From Nonomuraea endophytica (lineage in GTDB: Bacteria; Actinomycetota; Actinomycetes; Streptosporangiales; Streptosporangiaceae): a stretch of DNA of 64,000 bases. Position numbers and translations under genes: made by a program. Under the pieces are notes generated by a model that saw only the letters and a list, made by a program, of their open reading frames with translations, had not been told where the DNA came from and did not search any database. Below are positions 33,645 through 42,682 of this stretch, piece after piece (within the stretch, counting starts at the first letter, position 1; each line of letters opens with the position of its first letter). The DNA lies in NCBI RefSeq assembly GCF_014203235.1, contig NZ_JACHIN010000011.1, forward strand, positions 124,001-188,000. Direction: 5' to 3'.

Positions 33645-34666
33645 AGCGGCACCCCGAACGCCCGCACCCCGCCCAGCTCCTGCCCCCGCTCGGTGTGCCA
33701 CACCGGAGCCGCCCGCACCACCATGACCTCGACCTCCATGCCGGGCGCCGCCTTGTCCACGTCCACCACCAGCTGATCCGCCGCCGACACCAGGCAGATC
33801 AGGTCGGGCGCCATCGCCACCGGCGCGCCGTCGGCCAGCGCCAGCACGATCTCGTTGTGCGCCTCCAGCCGCACCAGCCGCCGCAGCCCGCCGGTCTCCT
33901 CCACCACGATGCTCGACGGCAGCGACGGCAGCTCCAGGTCCGCGCCGTGCCCGCTGCTCCCCTCCACCGCGGCGATCACGCCGCGGCACAAGGTCTTCAT
34001 CCCGTACGGCGCCGCCACCGCCCGATCGGCCCCCGGCGCCCCGGCCTCCAGCAGCCGCCCCACGGTCCCCGGCACCAGCGCCCCGGCCAGCTCCCGCGCG
34101 CTCATCGGATAGCAGGCGCCCACCGCCCACCCGCCCATCGCCAGCACCAAGGGACGCACCACCGCCTCCACCCGGTCCGGCGCCGTCTCCAGCACCACCA
34201 GCTCCCCGCCGCCCCCCGCCAGCGCCAGCGGCGTCGCGCTCACCCCGCCCAGCGTGTACGTGGTCTGCTCCACCAGCGGAAACACCCGCCCCGTCCCGTC
34301 GCCGTCCACCAGCGGCACCTCCAAAAGCGCCGCGGCCACCAGCGGCAGCAGCGCGTTCTCCGCCGCCAGGTTCAGCGCCACCACCGCGCCCACCCGGCCG
34401 CCCAGCCGCCGCTCCAGGGCCCGCACCGCACGCACCGGCTCGTCCCCGGCCGGCAACTGCTCGCCCAGCGCCGTCGTCGAGCCCACCAGCGAGACCGCCA
34501 CGCACACCGTCTCCGGCGCCAGCGCTTCGGCCGCCACGACCGGCACGCCCGGCCCGATCACCGACCCCGCCCAGTCCAGCACCAGCCGGTAGGACGACTC
34601 GGCGGCGCCCGTCGCGAACAACCGCGACCCGGCCGCGAACCGCGCCAGCTCCCCGGCCCCGATCAC
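33641..34666 (-). CDS. DUF917 / S-methyl-thiohydantoin-desulfurase-like protein
   Basis: Protein of 341 residues of the DUF917 family (PF06032), now associated with S-methyl thiohydantoin desulfurase. Typical segments are LNLAAENALLPLVAAALLEV, PLVDGDGTGRVFPLVEQTTY and AHNEIVLALADG. These proteins commonly accompany HyuA-like proteins. The GTG start at 34666 overlaps the stop of the upstream HyuA-like gene, and its own stop overlaps the pucR start. Exact substrate unknown; a hydantoin or thiohydantoin ring is the best inference from family and context. Confidence 0.8.
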   Translation of the reverse strand: MIGAGELARFAAGSRLFATGAAESSYRLVLDWAGSVIGPGVPVVAAEALAPETVCVAVSLVGSTTALGEQLPAGDEPVRAVRALERRLGGRVGAVVALNLAAENALLPLVAAALLEVPLVDGDGTGRVFPLVEQTTYTLGGVSATPLALAGGGGELVVLETAPDRVEAVVRPLVLAMGGWAVGACYPMSARELAGALVPGTVGRLLEAGAPGADRAVAAPYGMKTLCRGVIAAVEGSSGHGADLELPSLPSSIVVEETGGLRRLVRLEAHNEIVLALADGAPVAMAPDLICLVSAADQLVVDVDKAAPGMEVEVMVVRAAPVWHTERGQELGGVRAFGVPL

Positions 34667-35634
34667 GGCGTCGCTCCCCCGGCCGAGGCCCGCACCCGGT
34701 AGAGCCCGTGCGGCAGGTACGACAGCGGGTTGACCGTCAGCGACGCGATCGACGCCGACCCGGGCGCGGCGCCCGCGCTCACCACCCGCGTCAGCGCCTC
34801 GTCACGCGCGTCGCGCAGGACCCGGTCCAGCTCCGCCCGCCCCCGCGCCTGCACGATCCGCTCCACCTCGGCCACCGGCTGGCCCAGCGCCGCCCCGAAC
34901 GCCCGCGCCGCCCCCTCCTCACTCTCGCCCCCGAGCACGGCCAGTCCGCGCGCCAGGCTCGCCGTCGCCCCGAACCGGCAGATCAGCGGATAGCGGCGGA
35001 AGTAGTGCGCCGACACCAGCCCGTGCCCGGTCCTGGCGAAGTACGGCGGCAGCCCCTCCAGCGCCTGCCCCACCTCGCGGGCCACCCGCACGGCCGCCGG
35101 TCCCAGGCCGGCGTTGAGCATGGCGTCCTCCTCGCGTTCGCGCAGCCCCGCCCGCCCGAACTCATACGACAGCGTGATCCGCGCCCCCGGCACCTCGGCG
35201 GCCACGATCTCCGCCACCGCCAGCTCGTGGTCGGCCAGCACGGGCGAGCCGGTCGCCGTCACCGCGAAGTCGCTCAGCCCGCACGAACCGGCGAAGCGGC
35301 GTACCGCGTCGACATCCAGCGGCGCCAGCGGGCGGCCGGTCAGGCTGTGCCCGCCGCGCACGATCGTGGTCGCCCCGCCGGGGTGGGCCGGGTGCGGCGC
35401 GAGCACCTCGGGGCAGGGCCCGCCCACCCGGATCGCCGCGACCGGCGCGAGCTCGGCGTCCTCCAGGTCCAGCGCCACGCACACCGCCCGCGCCCCGAGC
35501 CCGCCGGCCAGCTTCGCCAGCCCGCCGAACGGCGGCCCGGCCGCGGCGGGCAGCTGCCGGGAGAACACCAGAGCGCCGTCGCGCACGGCCGCGACCGTGG
35601 TCGCGGGCCGCCCGGGTGCGACGCCGACGATCAC
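34663..35634 (-). CDS. Short HyuA-like (hydantoinase/oxoprolinase N-terminal) protein
   Basis: Protein of 323 residues, about half the length of a full HyuA. The segment ARITLSYEFGRAGLREREED with DAMLNAGLGPAAV corresponds to the conserved SHEIGR..LERENATILNA stretch of hydantoinase A, and RFGATASLARGLAVLGG to the ASKHA adenosine region. It starts with VIVGVAPGRPATTVAAV rather than the canonical DxGGTxTD, so ATP binding may be altered. The GTG start at 35634 overlaps the MFS stop. It probably works with the DUF917 protein. Confidence 0.7.
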   Translation of the reverse strand: MIVGVAPGRPATTVAAVRDGALVFSRQLPAAAGPPFGGLAKLAGGLGARAVCVALDLEDAELAPVAAIRVGGPCPEVLAPHPAHPGGATTIVRGGHSLTGRPLAPLDVDAVRRFAGSCGLSDFAVTATGSPVLADHELAVAEIVAAEVPGARITLSYEFGRAGLREREEDAMLNAGLGPAAVRVAREVGQALEGLPPYFARTGHGLVSAHYFRRYPLICRFGATASLARGLAVLGGESEEGAARAFGAALGQPVAEVERIVQARGRAELDRVLRDARDEALTRVVSAGAAPGSASIASLTVNPLSYLPHGLYRVRASAGGATP

Positions 35635-36938
35635 TCCAGCTCGCGGCCTTCGGTCTCCGGCAGCGGTACGGCCAGCAGCGCCGTGACCACCATGAACGCG
35701 TTGATGATCAGGATGGTCGTGGTGAACCCGGTCGCCCCGGCCAGCAGCGCGCCCACGGCCGACGGCGCCGCCGTGGTGGCGACGAGCTGGGCGGCGGTCG
35801 CCCACGAGTAGCCGGTTCCGCGCAGCGCGGTCGGGTAGAACTCACCGTTCCAGGTGTTCCACACCCCCCACGCGCCGAGGCTGAAGAACGACAGCACGAA
35901 GTTGCCCGCATACAGCTCCCACGTGCTGTCGGCCAGCGCGAACCACAGCCCGCCCAGCGCGGCGGCCACGACGTACACCAGGAAGACCTTCTTGCGGCCG
36001 AACCGGCCGGTCAGCAGCGAGGCGCTCACGTATCCGGGGATCATCATGAGCGCGCTCAGCGCCGCGAAGCCGAGCGAGGCGTCGAGGGTGAGGCCGCGCT
36101 GCTGCAGCAGGGTCGGCAGCCACGTCTGCAGGCCCCAGTAGCCCCAGTTGAAGGCGAAGTTCAGCAGCAGCATGACGATCGTGATCTTCGCCAGCTTGCC
36201 GCGGAACAGGTCGAGAGGGTTGCCTGGGCGGCGGGCCGCGACGGTGAACTCGGCGTCGGCGTCGGGGCTGGACAGCTGGCGCAGCACCGCGCGCGCCTCG
36301 TCCTGGCGGCCGCGGGCGGCCAGCCAGTACGGCGACTCCGGAACCCACGCGCGGATCGCGAACGCCCACAGCCCGGCCACCGCGCTGGCGATGACGACCA
36401 CGTGCCAGCCCATGTCGCCGAAGGCGATGGAGGCGCCGATCGCGGCCAGGATGCCGATGGGCCAGCCGATCGACAGGTAGACGGCGGCGCGGCCGCGGTG
36501 GCGGGTGGGCAGCAGTTCCAGGAAGTAGGGGAAGGTGATGGTGTAGACGCCGGCCAGCGCCAGGCCGGAGGCCACCCGCAGGGTGACGAGCGTGGGCAGG
36601 TTCGGCGCGAAGGCCGAGGCGAAGGCGATGACGCCGTAGGCCAGCAGCGACCAGAAGGCGGCGGGCTTGCGGCCGACGCGGTCGGCGACGGGGCCCCAGA
36701 TGAGCACGCCGGGGATCATGCCGAACGCCACCGCCGACAGCACGATGCCGATGCCCGCCTCGTCGATGCCGAAGGCGCTGCCCAGATCGCCCGCGACGTA
36801 GATCAGCGCGAGCTGCTCCCACGACTCGATGACGAACGCGACGAACAGCGCCAGCGCGATCAGCACGTGCCGGCGTGTGAACGGCATCCGGTCGAACGCC
36901 GCCCCGATGGGGAGCGTTCGCGCGGAGGTAGCGGTCAT
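35631..36938 (-). CDS. MFS transporter of the sugar/aromatic-acid type
   Basis: Integral membrane protein of 435 residues with twelve predicted helices. MFS signatures are present as GPVADRVGRKPAAFWSLLAY and LLTGRFGRKKVFLVY, with PESPYWLAARGRQDEARAVL at the central loop and LPETEGRELE at the C-terminus, as in SP/AAHS-type importers. It is the first gene of the operon with the HyuA-like, DUF917 and PucR genes and probably imports their substrate. ATG at 36938 follows GAGGAG. Confidence 0.85.
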   Translation of the reverse strand: MTATSARTLPIGAAFDRMPFTRRHVLIALALFVAFVIESWEQLALIYVAGDLGSAFGIDEAGIGIVLSAVAFGMIPGVLIWGPVADRVGRKPAAFWSLLAYGVIAFASAFAPNLPTLVTLRVASGLALAGVYTITFPYFLELLPTRHRGRAAVYLSIGWPIGILAAIGASIAFGDMGWHVVVIASAVAGLWAFAIRAWVPESPYWLAARGRQDEARAVLRQLSSPDADAEFTVAARRPGNPLDLFRGKLAKITIVMLLLNFAFNWGYWGLQTWLPTLLQQRGLTLDASLGFAALSALMMIPGYVSASLLTGRFGRKKVFLVYVVAAALGGLWFALADSTWELYAGNFVLSFFSLGAWGVWNTWNGEFYPTALRGTGYSWATAAQLVATTAAPSAVGALLAGATGFTTTILIINAFMVVTALLAVPLPETEGRELE

Positions 36939-37000
36939 GGATGCTCCTCGGAAGGGGGCGCGACGTTTGCCGCACCTTAGGCACGCCCCCTGTCCGCGTC

Positions 37001-37042
37001 GGTGTGCACACCGCACGTCAGGTACGGCCGGCGGTGTGCACC
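37001..37042. promoter_or_regulatory. Two GGTGTGCAC palindromes upstream of the MFS-HyuA-DUF917-PucR operon
   Basis: GGTGTGCACACC (37001-37012) is a perfect 12-bp palindrome, and GGTGTGCACC (37033-37042) a near-identical second site 31 bp on. They lie 63 and 95 bp before the MFS ATG. They are good candidates for the PucR operator. Confidence 0.6.
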
Positions 37043-37071
37043 CTGCCCTGGAGCCCTAGCATACCCGCAGG

Positions 37072-37434
37072 TCAGAGCGTGTTCTCGTGCACGTGCACGA
37101 TGCGCCATTCACCGCCCTCGCGGCGCAGCACCGAGGTGGTGCGCACGATCTGCGGCGCGCCGGTCTCGAAGGCGACGCGCAGCACGTAGCGGGCCAGCGC
37201 GGTCTCGCCCCACACGTCGACGACCTCGTCGTAGGCGGAGAGCGTGACCCGGCCCTCGTCGGGGCGGGCGTCGCGGACCTTGTCGAGCTGCTCGCGGGTG
37301 GTGATCAGGCCGGCGTGGTCGGAGTCGAAGATCGTGGCCTCCGGGTGCAGGCGGCGGTCGATGCCGTCCCGGTCGCCTCGGGTGTAGGCGTCGTACATGC
37401 CGGTGATGACCGCCCAGACGGCGTCGCGTGCCAC
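37072..37434 (-). CDS. NTF2-like (SnoaL/DUF4440-type) protein
   Basis: Protein of 120 residues with a cone-shaped NTF2-like fold. It has AVITGMYDAYTRGDRDGIDR at the start, HPEATIFDSDHAGLITTREQ in the middle and GEWRIVHVHENTL at the end. The family includes small-molecule isomerases, cyclases and binding proteins; no activity can be assigned. It lies upstream of the MFS operon on the same strand, but the TGTGCAC palindromes in the 133-bp gap suggest a separate promoter for that operon. Confidence 0.75.
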   Translation of the reverse strand: MARDAVWAVITGMYDAYTRGDRDGIDRRLHPEATIFDSDHAGLITTREQLDKVRDARPDEGRVTLSAYDEVVDVWGETALARYVLRVAFETGAPQIVRTTSVLRREGGEWRIVHVHENTL

Positions 37435-37500
37435 GATGCAGCTCCTTGGTTGAGTTTTGCGTGCTTTGTCACGTTAGAGCACGCGGAAGCACCGCGCGGA

Positions 37501-37552
37501 CGCCTTTACATTGTAGATTTCTATGGCCGGGGGTCAGTGCTGGCAGTAAGAT
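37501..37552 (+). promoter_or_regulatory. Putative kinase promoter region with variant of the 20-bp element
   Basis: CGCCTTTACATTGTAGATTT (37501-37520) matches the repeated 20-bp element in 16 positions and contains the dyad TACA-T-TGTA. A -10-like TAAGAT (37547-37552) is nine bases before the GTG of the kinase, which suggests a leaderless transcript. I see no good -35. Confidence 0.4.
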
Positions 37553-37560
37553 CCGCAGTC

Positions 37561-39198
37561 GTGGTCTCCCCCTTCACCCCCCTGGAACCCGGCGACCCGC
37601 CCGAGATCGGCGGCTACCGCCTGATCGCCCAGCTCGGCTCCGGCGGCATGGGCCAGGTCTACCTCGCCGCCACCCAGAGCGGACGGCGGCTGGCCGTCAA
37701 GGTGGTGCACGCCGAGTACGCGGGCAACGCCGAGTTCCGCCGCCGCTTCCAGCAGGAGGTGGCCGCGGTCCAGCGGGTGCAGAGCCTCTACACCGCCCCG
37801 GTCATCGACGCCGACACCGGCGCGCCGCGGCCCTGGCTGGCCACCGCGTACGTGCCGGGGCCCTCCCTGGACCGGGTCGTGGCCGCCCACGGGCCGCTGC
37901 CGCCCGCCACCGCGCTCACCCTGGCCTGCGGCGTGGCCGAGGCGCTGCAGGCCATCCACGCCGCCGGGGTGATCCACCGCGACCTCAAGCCGTCCAACGT
38001 GCTGCTGGCCGCCGACGGCCCGTGCGTCATCGACTTCGGCATCGCCAAGGCCATCGACGCCACCCCGCTGACCGGCACCGGCGTACGCGTCGGCACACCG
38101 GTCTTCATGGCGCCCGAGCAGGCGCTCGGCCACCCGAGCACGCCGGCCGTCGACGTCTTCGCCCTGGGCGGCCTGGTCTTCTTCGCCGCCACCGGCCGCA
38201 CCGCCTACGGCGAGGGCCCGGACGCCGCCGTGCTCTACCGGGTCGTGCACGACGAACCCCACCTGGACGGCTGCCCGCCCCAGGTGCGCGAGCTGGTCGC
38301 CCACTGCATGGCCAAGGACCCGGTTCAGCGGCCCACCCCGCGCGACCTGGTCGCCCGGCTGCGCGCGTACGCGAGAAACCCCGCCACACACCCCAGCGCG
38401 AACCCTGGCGTGGCCCCCGGTGTGGCCCCCGCCACGCACCCCGGGATGAACCCCGGCTCCAACCCCGGCTCGAACCCCGGGATGAACCAGGCCGGGGCCG
38501 GTGCGGCGGCCGGCCCGCAGGCGGGATGGCTGCCGCCCGCCGTCGGCCAGGCGCTGCCCGCCTACGCCGCGCCCCCGAGCCCGCCGCCCCTGCGCGGCCC
38601 GCGCCGCGTACGGCTGAAGGCGCTGCTGGTCACCACCGCCGTCGCCGTCGCGGTGTCGGCCGCCGCCGCGGCCACCGCCACCGCGCTGGTCATGCGGCCC
38701 ACCGGCCCCGCGGGCAACACCGCCGCCTCGGCCGCGACCGTGACCGTCACCCAGACCAGCGCCCCCACCGCCGCGACGCCCCCGACCGCCGACGAAAGCC
38801 CCTTCCCCACGGCCACCCCCACCGGCGACGCCGTGGCCGGATCCAAGCCGCCCGGCACCCAGCTCGGCGAGTACAAGGGCATCGACGTCACCTACAACTA
38901 CTCGGTCAACTTCACCGAGGACCCGAAGCACCCCAAGGAGGGCGACGACGAGGACGTCACCTACTGCTCCATCGGGCTGTGCGCCGAGCGCATGGCGATG
39001 CTCGAACCCGGCCAGTCCGGATCCCACCAGGCCTGTCTCGACAACACCCGCTACACCAGTTCCATCCGCGCGGAAGCGGCCAAGGGCCGCCTGGTGTGCG
39101 TCTTCGCCCAGACCACGATCGGCCTGGTCAAGGTGACCGACATCGTCGAGGACTCGGCCCAGTACCTCACCATGGACCTCACCGTCTGGCAGCGCTGA
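37561..39198 (+). CDS. Transmembrane Ser/Thr protein kinase (PASTA-less)
   Basis: Protein of 545 residues. The kinase domain (about 18-270) has GSGGMGQVY, Lys47, HRDLKPSN (139-146), DFG (158-160) and MAPEQ. A proline/glycine/asparagine-rich linker with NPG-type repeats (280-310) leads to one transmembrane helix (about 353-378). A threonine-rich stalk and an extracellular domain of about 140 residues follow, with four cysteines (YCSIGLC, ACLDN, VCVF), a likely sensor. GTG at 37561 is chosen; GTG 37537 is an alternative. Targets unknown. Confidence 0.85.
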   Translation: MVSPFTPLEPGDPPEIGGYRLIAQLGSGGMGQVYLAATQSGRRLAVKVVHAEYAGNAEFRRRFQQEVAAVQRVQSLYTAPVIDADTGAPRPWLATAYVPGPSLDRVVAAHGPLPPATALTLACGVAEALQAIHAAGVIHRDLKPSNVLLAADGPCVIDFGIAKAIDATPLTGTGVRVGTPVFMAPEQALGHPSTPAVDVFALGGLVFFAATGRTAYGEGPDAAVLYRVVHDEPHLDGCPPQVRELVAHCMAKDPVQRPTPRDLVARLRAYARNPATHPSANPGVAPGVAPATHPGMNPGSNPGSNPGMNQAGAGAAAGPQAGWLPPAVGQALPAYAAPPSPPPLRGPRRVRLKALLVTTAVAVAVSAAAAATATALVMRPTGPAGNTAASAATVTVTQTSAPTAATPPTADESPFPTATPTGDAVAGSKPPGTQLGEYKGIDVTYNYSVNFTEDPKHPKEGDDEDVTYCSIGLCAERMAMLEPGQSGSHQACLDNTRYTSSIRAEAAKGRLVCVFAQTTIGLVKVTDIVEDSAQYLTMDLTVWQR

Positions 39199-39201
39199 GG
39201 C

Positions 39202-39684
39202 TCAGGAGGTCTTCTGCGGGGCGGCGGCCTCGTTCAGCCGCTCGACCACCGACCAGGCGATGTCGCCGAACGCCGCGAGCTGTTGCGGGGTCAGCAGGTC
39301 GATGAAGTTCCGGCGCACCGAGGCGACGTGGTTGGGGGCGGCCTCCTCGATGGTCCGCCGGCCCTCTTCGGTCAGCACGATGACCGCGCCGCGCGCGTCG
39401 GAGGGATGCTCCTCCCTTGAGATCAGGCCACGCTGCTGCATGCGGGTCAGCTGGTGCGACAGCCTGCTCTTCGACCACTTCAGGTGCGCGGCCAGCTTGG
39501 TCAGCCGGATGCTGTCCCCGGGCGCGCCCGACAGGTTGGACAGCACGTCGTAGTCGGCCTCCGACAGCCCGCACTCCTGCGCCAGGTCGCGCGCGACCTC
39601 CCGGTTGAGCAGCAGGAACATCCTCCGGTAGCCGAGCCACGCCCGTGCCTCCGTCTCGTCGAGCCATCGCGCGTCGTCCGTCAT
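39202..39684 (-). CDS. MarR-family transcriptional regulator
   Basis: Protein of 160 residues with a winged HTH: SIRLTKLAAHLKWSKSRLSH, followed by QLTRMQQRGLISREEHPSDA and the wing RGAVIVLTEEGR. It is divergent from the F420-type oxidoreductase and probably represses it. GTTGACA (39697-39703) and TGTCAAC (39736-39742) form separated half-sites around the divergent promoters. Its 3' end nearly touches the convergent kinase gene. Confidence 0.85.
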   Translation of the reverse strand: MTDDARWLDETEARAWLGYRRMFLLLNREVARDLAQECGLSEADYDVLSNLSGAPGDSIRLTKLAAHLKWSKSRLSHQLTRMQQRGLISREEHPSDARGAVIVLTEEGRRTIEEAAPNHVASVRRNFIDLLTPQQLAAFGDIAWSVVERLNEAAAPQKTS

Positions 39685-39697
39685 GCCACCAGTGTAG

Positions 39698-39727
39698 TTG
39701 ACACGTCACCATCTCCCCGCCTACGGT
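39698..39727 (+). promoter_or_regulatory. Promoter of the F420-type oxidoreductase gene
   Basis: -35 TTGACA (39698-39703) and -10 TACGGT (39722-39727) with an 18-bp spacer. The start codon at 39735 is about where transcription should begin, so the message is likely leaderless. Confidence 0.6.
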
Positions 39728-39734
39728 TGTTGTC

Positions 39735-40592
39735 ATGTCAACCTTCGGCTTGAACATCCCCACCTCGGCCGCGCCCGGCGCCGACCCGGTCGCCGAGGCC
39801 CGTCGCGCCGAGGAGCTCGGCTTCGACTACGTCTCCTCCTCCGACCACCCCTGCACCACCCACGACAGCTTCGAGACCTGGACGATGCTGTCCTGGATCG
39901 CCGCCGCCACCACGCGGATCAAGGTCGCCACCCGGGTGCTCGGCGTCCCGTACCGCAACGTCGCCATGGTCGCCAAGATGGCCGAGACCTTCGACCGCCT
40001 GTCCGGCGGCCGGCTCATCCTCGGCCTCGGCGGCGGCTACTCCGACGAGGAGTTCCGCGCGTACGGCATGCGGGTCCCCGCCCCCCGCGAGAAGGTCGAC
40101 GGGCTGGCCGAGGCCGTCCAAATCATCCGCGGCCTGTGGAGCGAACCGAGCTTCACCTTCAGGGGCCGCTACCACCACACCGAGGCCGCCGACCTCGAAC
40201 CCAAGCCGGCCCGGCCCATCCCCATCTGGCTCGGCACCTTCGGCCCCCGCGCGCTGGCCGTCACCGGCCGCCTGGCCGACGGATGGATCCCCTCCTACGG
40301 CTTCGCCGGCCCCGAGGAGGTCACCGCGATGCGTACGCGCCTGCTGGCCGCCGCGCACGAGGCGGGACGCGCCCCCGAGGAGATCACCTGCGCCTACAAC
40401 ATCGCCATCCGCGTCCAGGAGAAGGCCGGCGACGAACCGGGCACGCTGGCCGGCTCACCGGCGTACCTCATCGACGCCCTGCGCGGCTTCGAGCGGGCCG
40501 GTTTCACCTCGTTCAACCTCTCGCCCGCCGGCGCCGACCGGGCCGAGCAGGTCGAACGCCTGGGCCGCGAGGTCGTCCCCGCCCTGCGCTGA
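39735..40592 (+). CDS. LLM-class (F420-dependent) oxidoreductase
   Basis: Protein of 285 residues of the luciferase-like monooxygenase family. Typical strands are FGLNIPTSAAPGADPVAEAR, FDYVSSSDHPC, LGVPYRNVAMVAKMAETFDR and RLILGLGGGYSDEEFRAYG, with IPIWLGTFGPRALAVTGRLA near the middle. The family uses F420 or FMN; the actinomycete context and short length favour F420. Substrate unknown. It is divergent from a MarR regulator. Confidence 0.8.
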   Translation: MSTFGLNIPTSAAPGADPVAEARRAEELGFDYVSSSDHPCTTHDSFETWTMLSWIAAATTRIKVATRVLGVPYRNVAMVAKMAETFDRLSGGRLILGLGGGYSDEEFRAYGMRVPAPREKVDGLAEAVQIIRGLWSEPSFTFRGRYHHTEAADLEPKPARPIPIWLGTFGPRALAVTGRLADGWIPSYGFAGPEEVTAMRTRLLAAAHEAGRAPEEITCAYNIAIRVQEKAGDEPGTLAGSPAYLIDALRGFERAGFTSFNLSPAGADRAEQVERLGREVVPALR

Positions 40593-40653
40593 CCCGCTCT
40601 TCTTGGCACGCCGTTGGCCTGGCGCTGAACCGCCGCACCCTAGCGTTGCCCTT

Positions 40654-40890
40654 ATGAGCGATGCGAACGAGGCCGCCGAGCGGATGGAGAAGACGGCCAG
40701 GTCGGGCGGTGCGCCGGAACAGGCCGACCACGCCGACGCCACCCGCGTGGCCGACGCCGAGAGCGCGCCCGAGCCGCCGCGGCCCGTCCACGACACCGGC
40801 GACGCGGAACGCGCCGTCCGCCGCGAGCTGCTGTGGGGCTCCGACCTGTCCATCTCGCGCCTGGACCGGGACCTGCCCCACGAGGACTGA
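40654..40890 (+). CDS. Small acidic protein of unknown function
   Basis: Protein of 78 residues, rich in Glu, Asp and Ala and without hydrophobic segments (MSDANEAAERMEKTARSGGA at the start, LLWGSDLSISRLDRDLPHED at the end). A TAGCGT -10-like hexamer lies eight bases before the ATG, suggesting a leaderless transcript. It is convergent with the ABC transporter operon, with only two bases between stops. No family recognised. Confidence 0.5.
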   Translation: MSDANEAAERMEKTARSGGAPEQADHADATRVADAESAPEPPRPVHDTGDAERAVRRELLWGSDLSISRLDRDLPHED

Positions 40891-40892
40891 GC

Positions 40893-41647
<755 letters not shown>

Positions 41648-41651
<4 letters not shown>

Positions 41652-42682
41652 CGCTTCACCTCTTCCGCGTAGCGCCGTACCAGGCGGTTGGCGAGGGTGG
41701 CCAGCAGCAGCATCGCGCCCAGGAAGAACTTGAACCAGTCGGCGTCCCAGCCGAGGAACACGATGCCCTTGTCGGCCATGCCGAAGATGACGGCGCCGAT
41801 CGCGGCTCCGATGGCCGAGCCGTACCCGCCGGTGAGCAGGCAGCCGCCGATGACGGCGGCGATGATGTAGATGAACTCCTGCCCGATGCCGATGTTGGCC
41901 TGCACGGACGTGTAGCGCAGCGCCATGATCGAGCCGACCAGCCACGCCGCGAACGCCGTCGTCATGAACAGCGCGATCTTCGTGCGCGCGGCGGGCACGC
42001 CGACCGCGCGGGCCGCCTGCTCGTTGCCGCCCGCCGCGAAGATCCAGTTTCCGGCGCGGGTACGCATGAGCACCCACGTGGCCAGCGCCGTCGCCGTCAG
42101 CCACCACAGGATCGCCACCCGGAAGTGCACCTGCCCGATCTGGATCGTGCCCGCGAAGATCACCCGCGCCGACTCGAAGCCCGGGGCCGTGCGCAGCCCG
42201 CTGACCTGCACGGTGCCGGTGATCAGCTTGGTGACGCCGAGGTTGATGCCCTGCAGCATGAGGAAGGAGCCGAGCGTCACGATGAAGCTGGGCAGCTTGG
42301 TGCGGGTCACCACGATCCCGTTGAGTGAGCCGATCCCGAGCGCCACCGCCAGGCTGATGAGCATGGCCAGCCAGACGTTGACGCCGTACTCGGTGGCCAG
42401 CGTGACCAGGATGAGCCCGGTGGTGCCGGTCAGCACACCCGCCGACAGGTCGAACTCGCCGCCGATCATCAGCAGCGCGATCGCGACCGCCATGATGCCG
42501 AGCGTGGCGGCGGGATCGAGCCAGTTGGCGATGCCGGCGGGCGAGCGGAAGACCGGCGACTGCGCGGCGAAGAAGGCGAAGACGATGATCGCGCCGACGA
42601 CCGCGCCGAGCTCGGGGCGGATCAGCGTCCGCCGCAGCCGGCCGACGTCGGCCAGCCGCTCGTCGGCCTTGACCGCGGTCAT
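41648..42682 (-). CDS. Sugar-type ABC transporter permease (RbsC-like)
   Basis: Integral membrane protein of 344 residues with about nine helices. BPD_transp_2 family segments are GGEFDLSAGVLTGTTGLILV, LPSFIVTLGSFLMLQGINLG and AIGAAIGAVIFGMADKGIVF. ATG at 42682 overlaps the stop of the binding-protein gene (ATGA). It forms the membrane channel of the adjacent importer. Confidence 0.9.
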
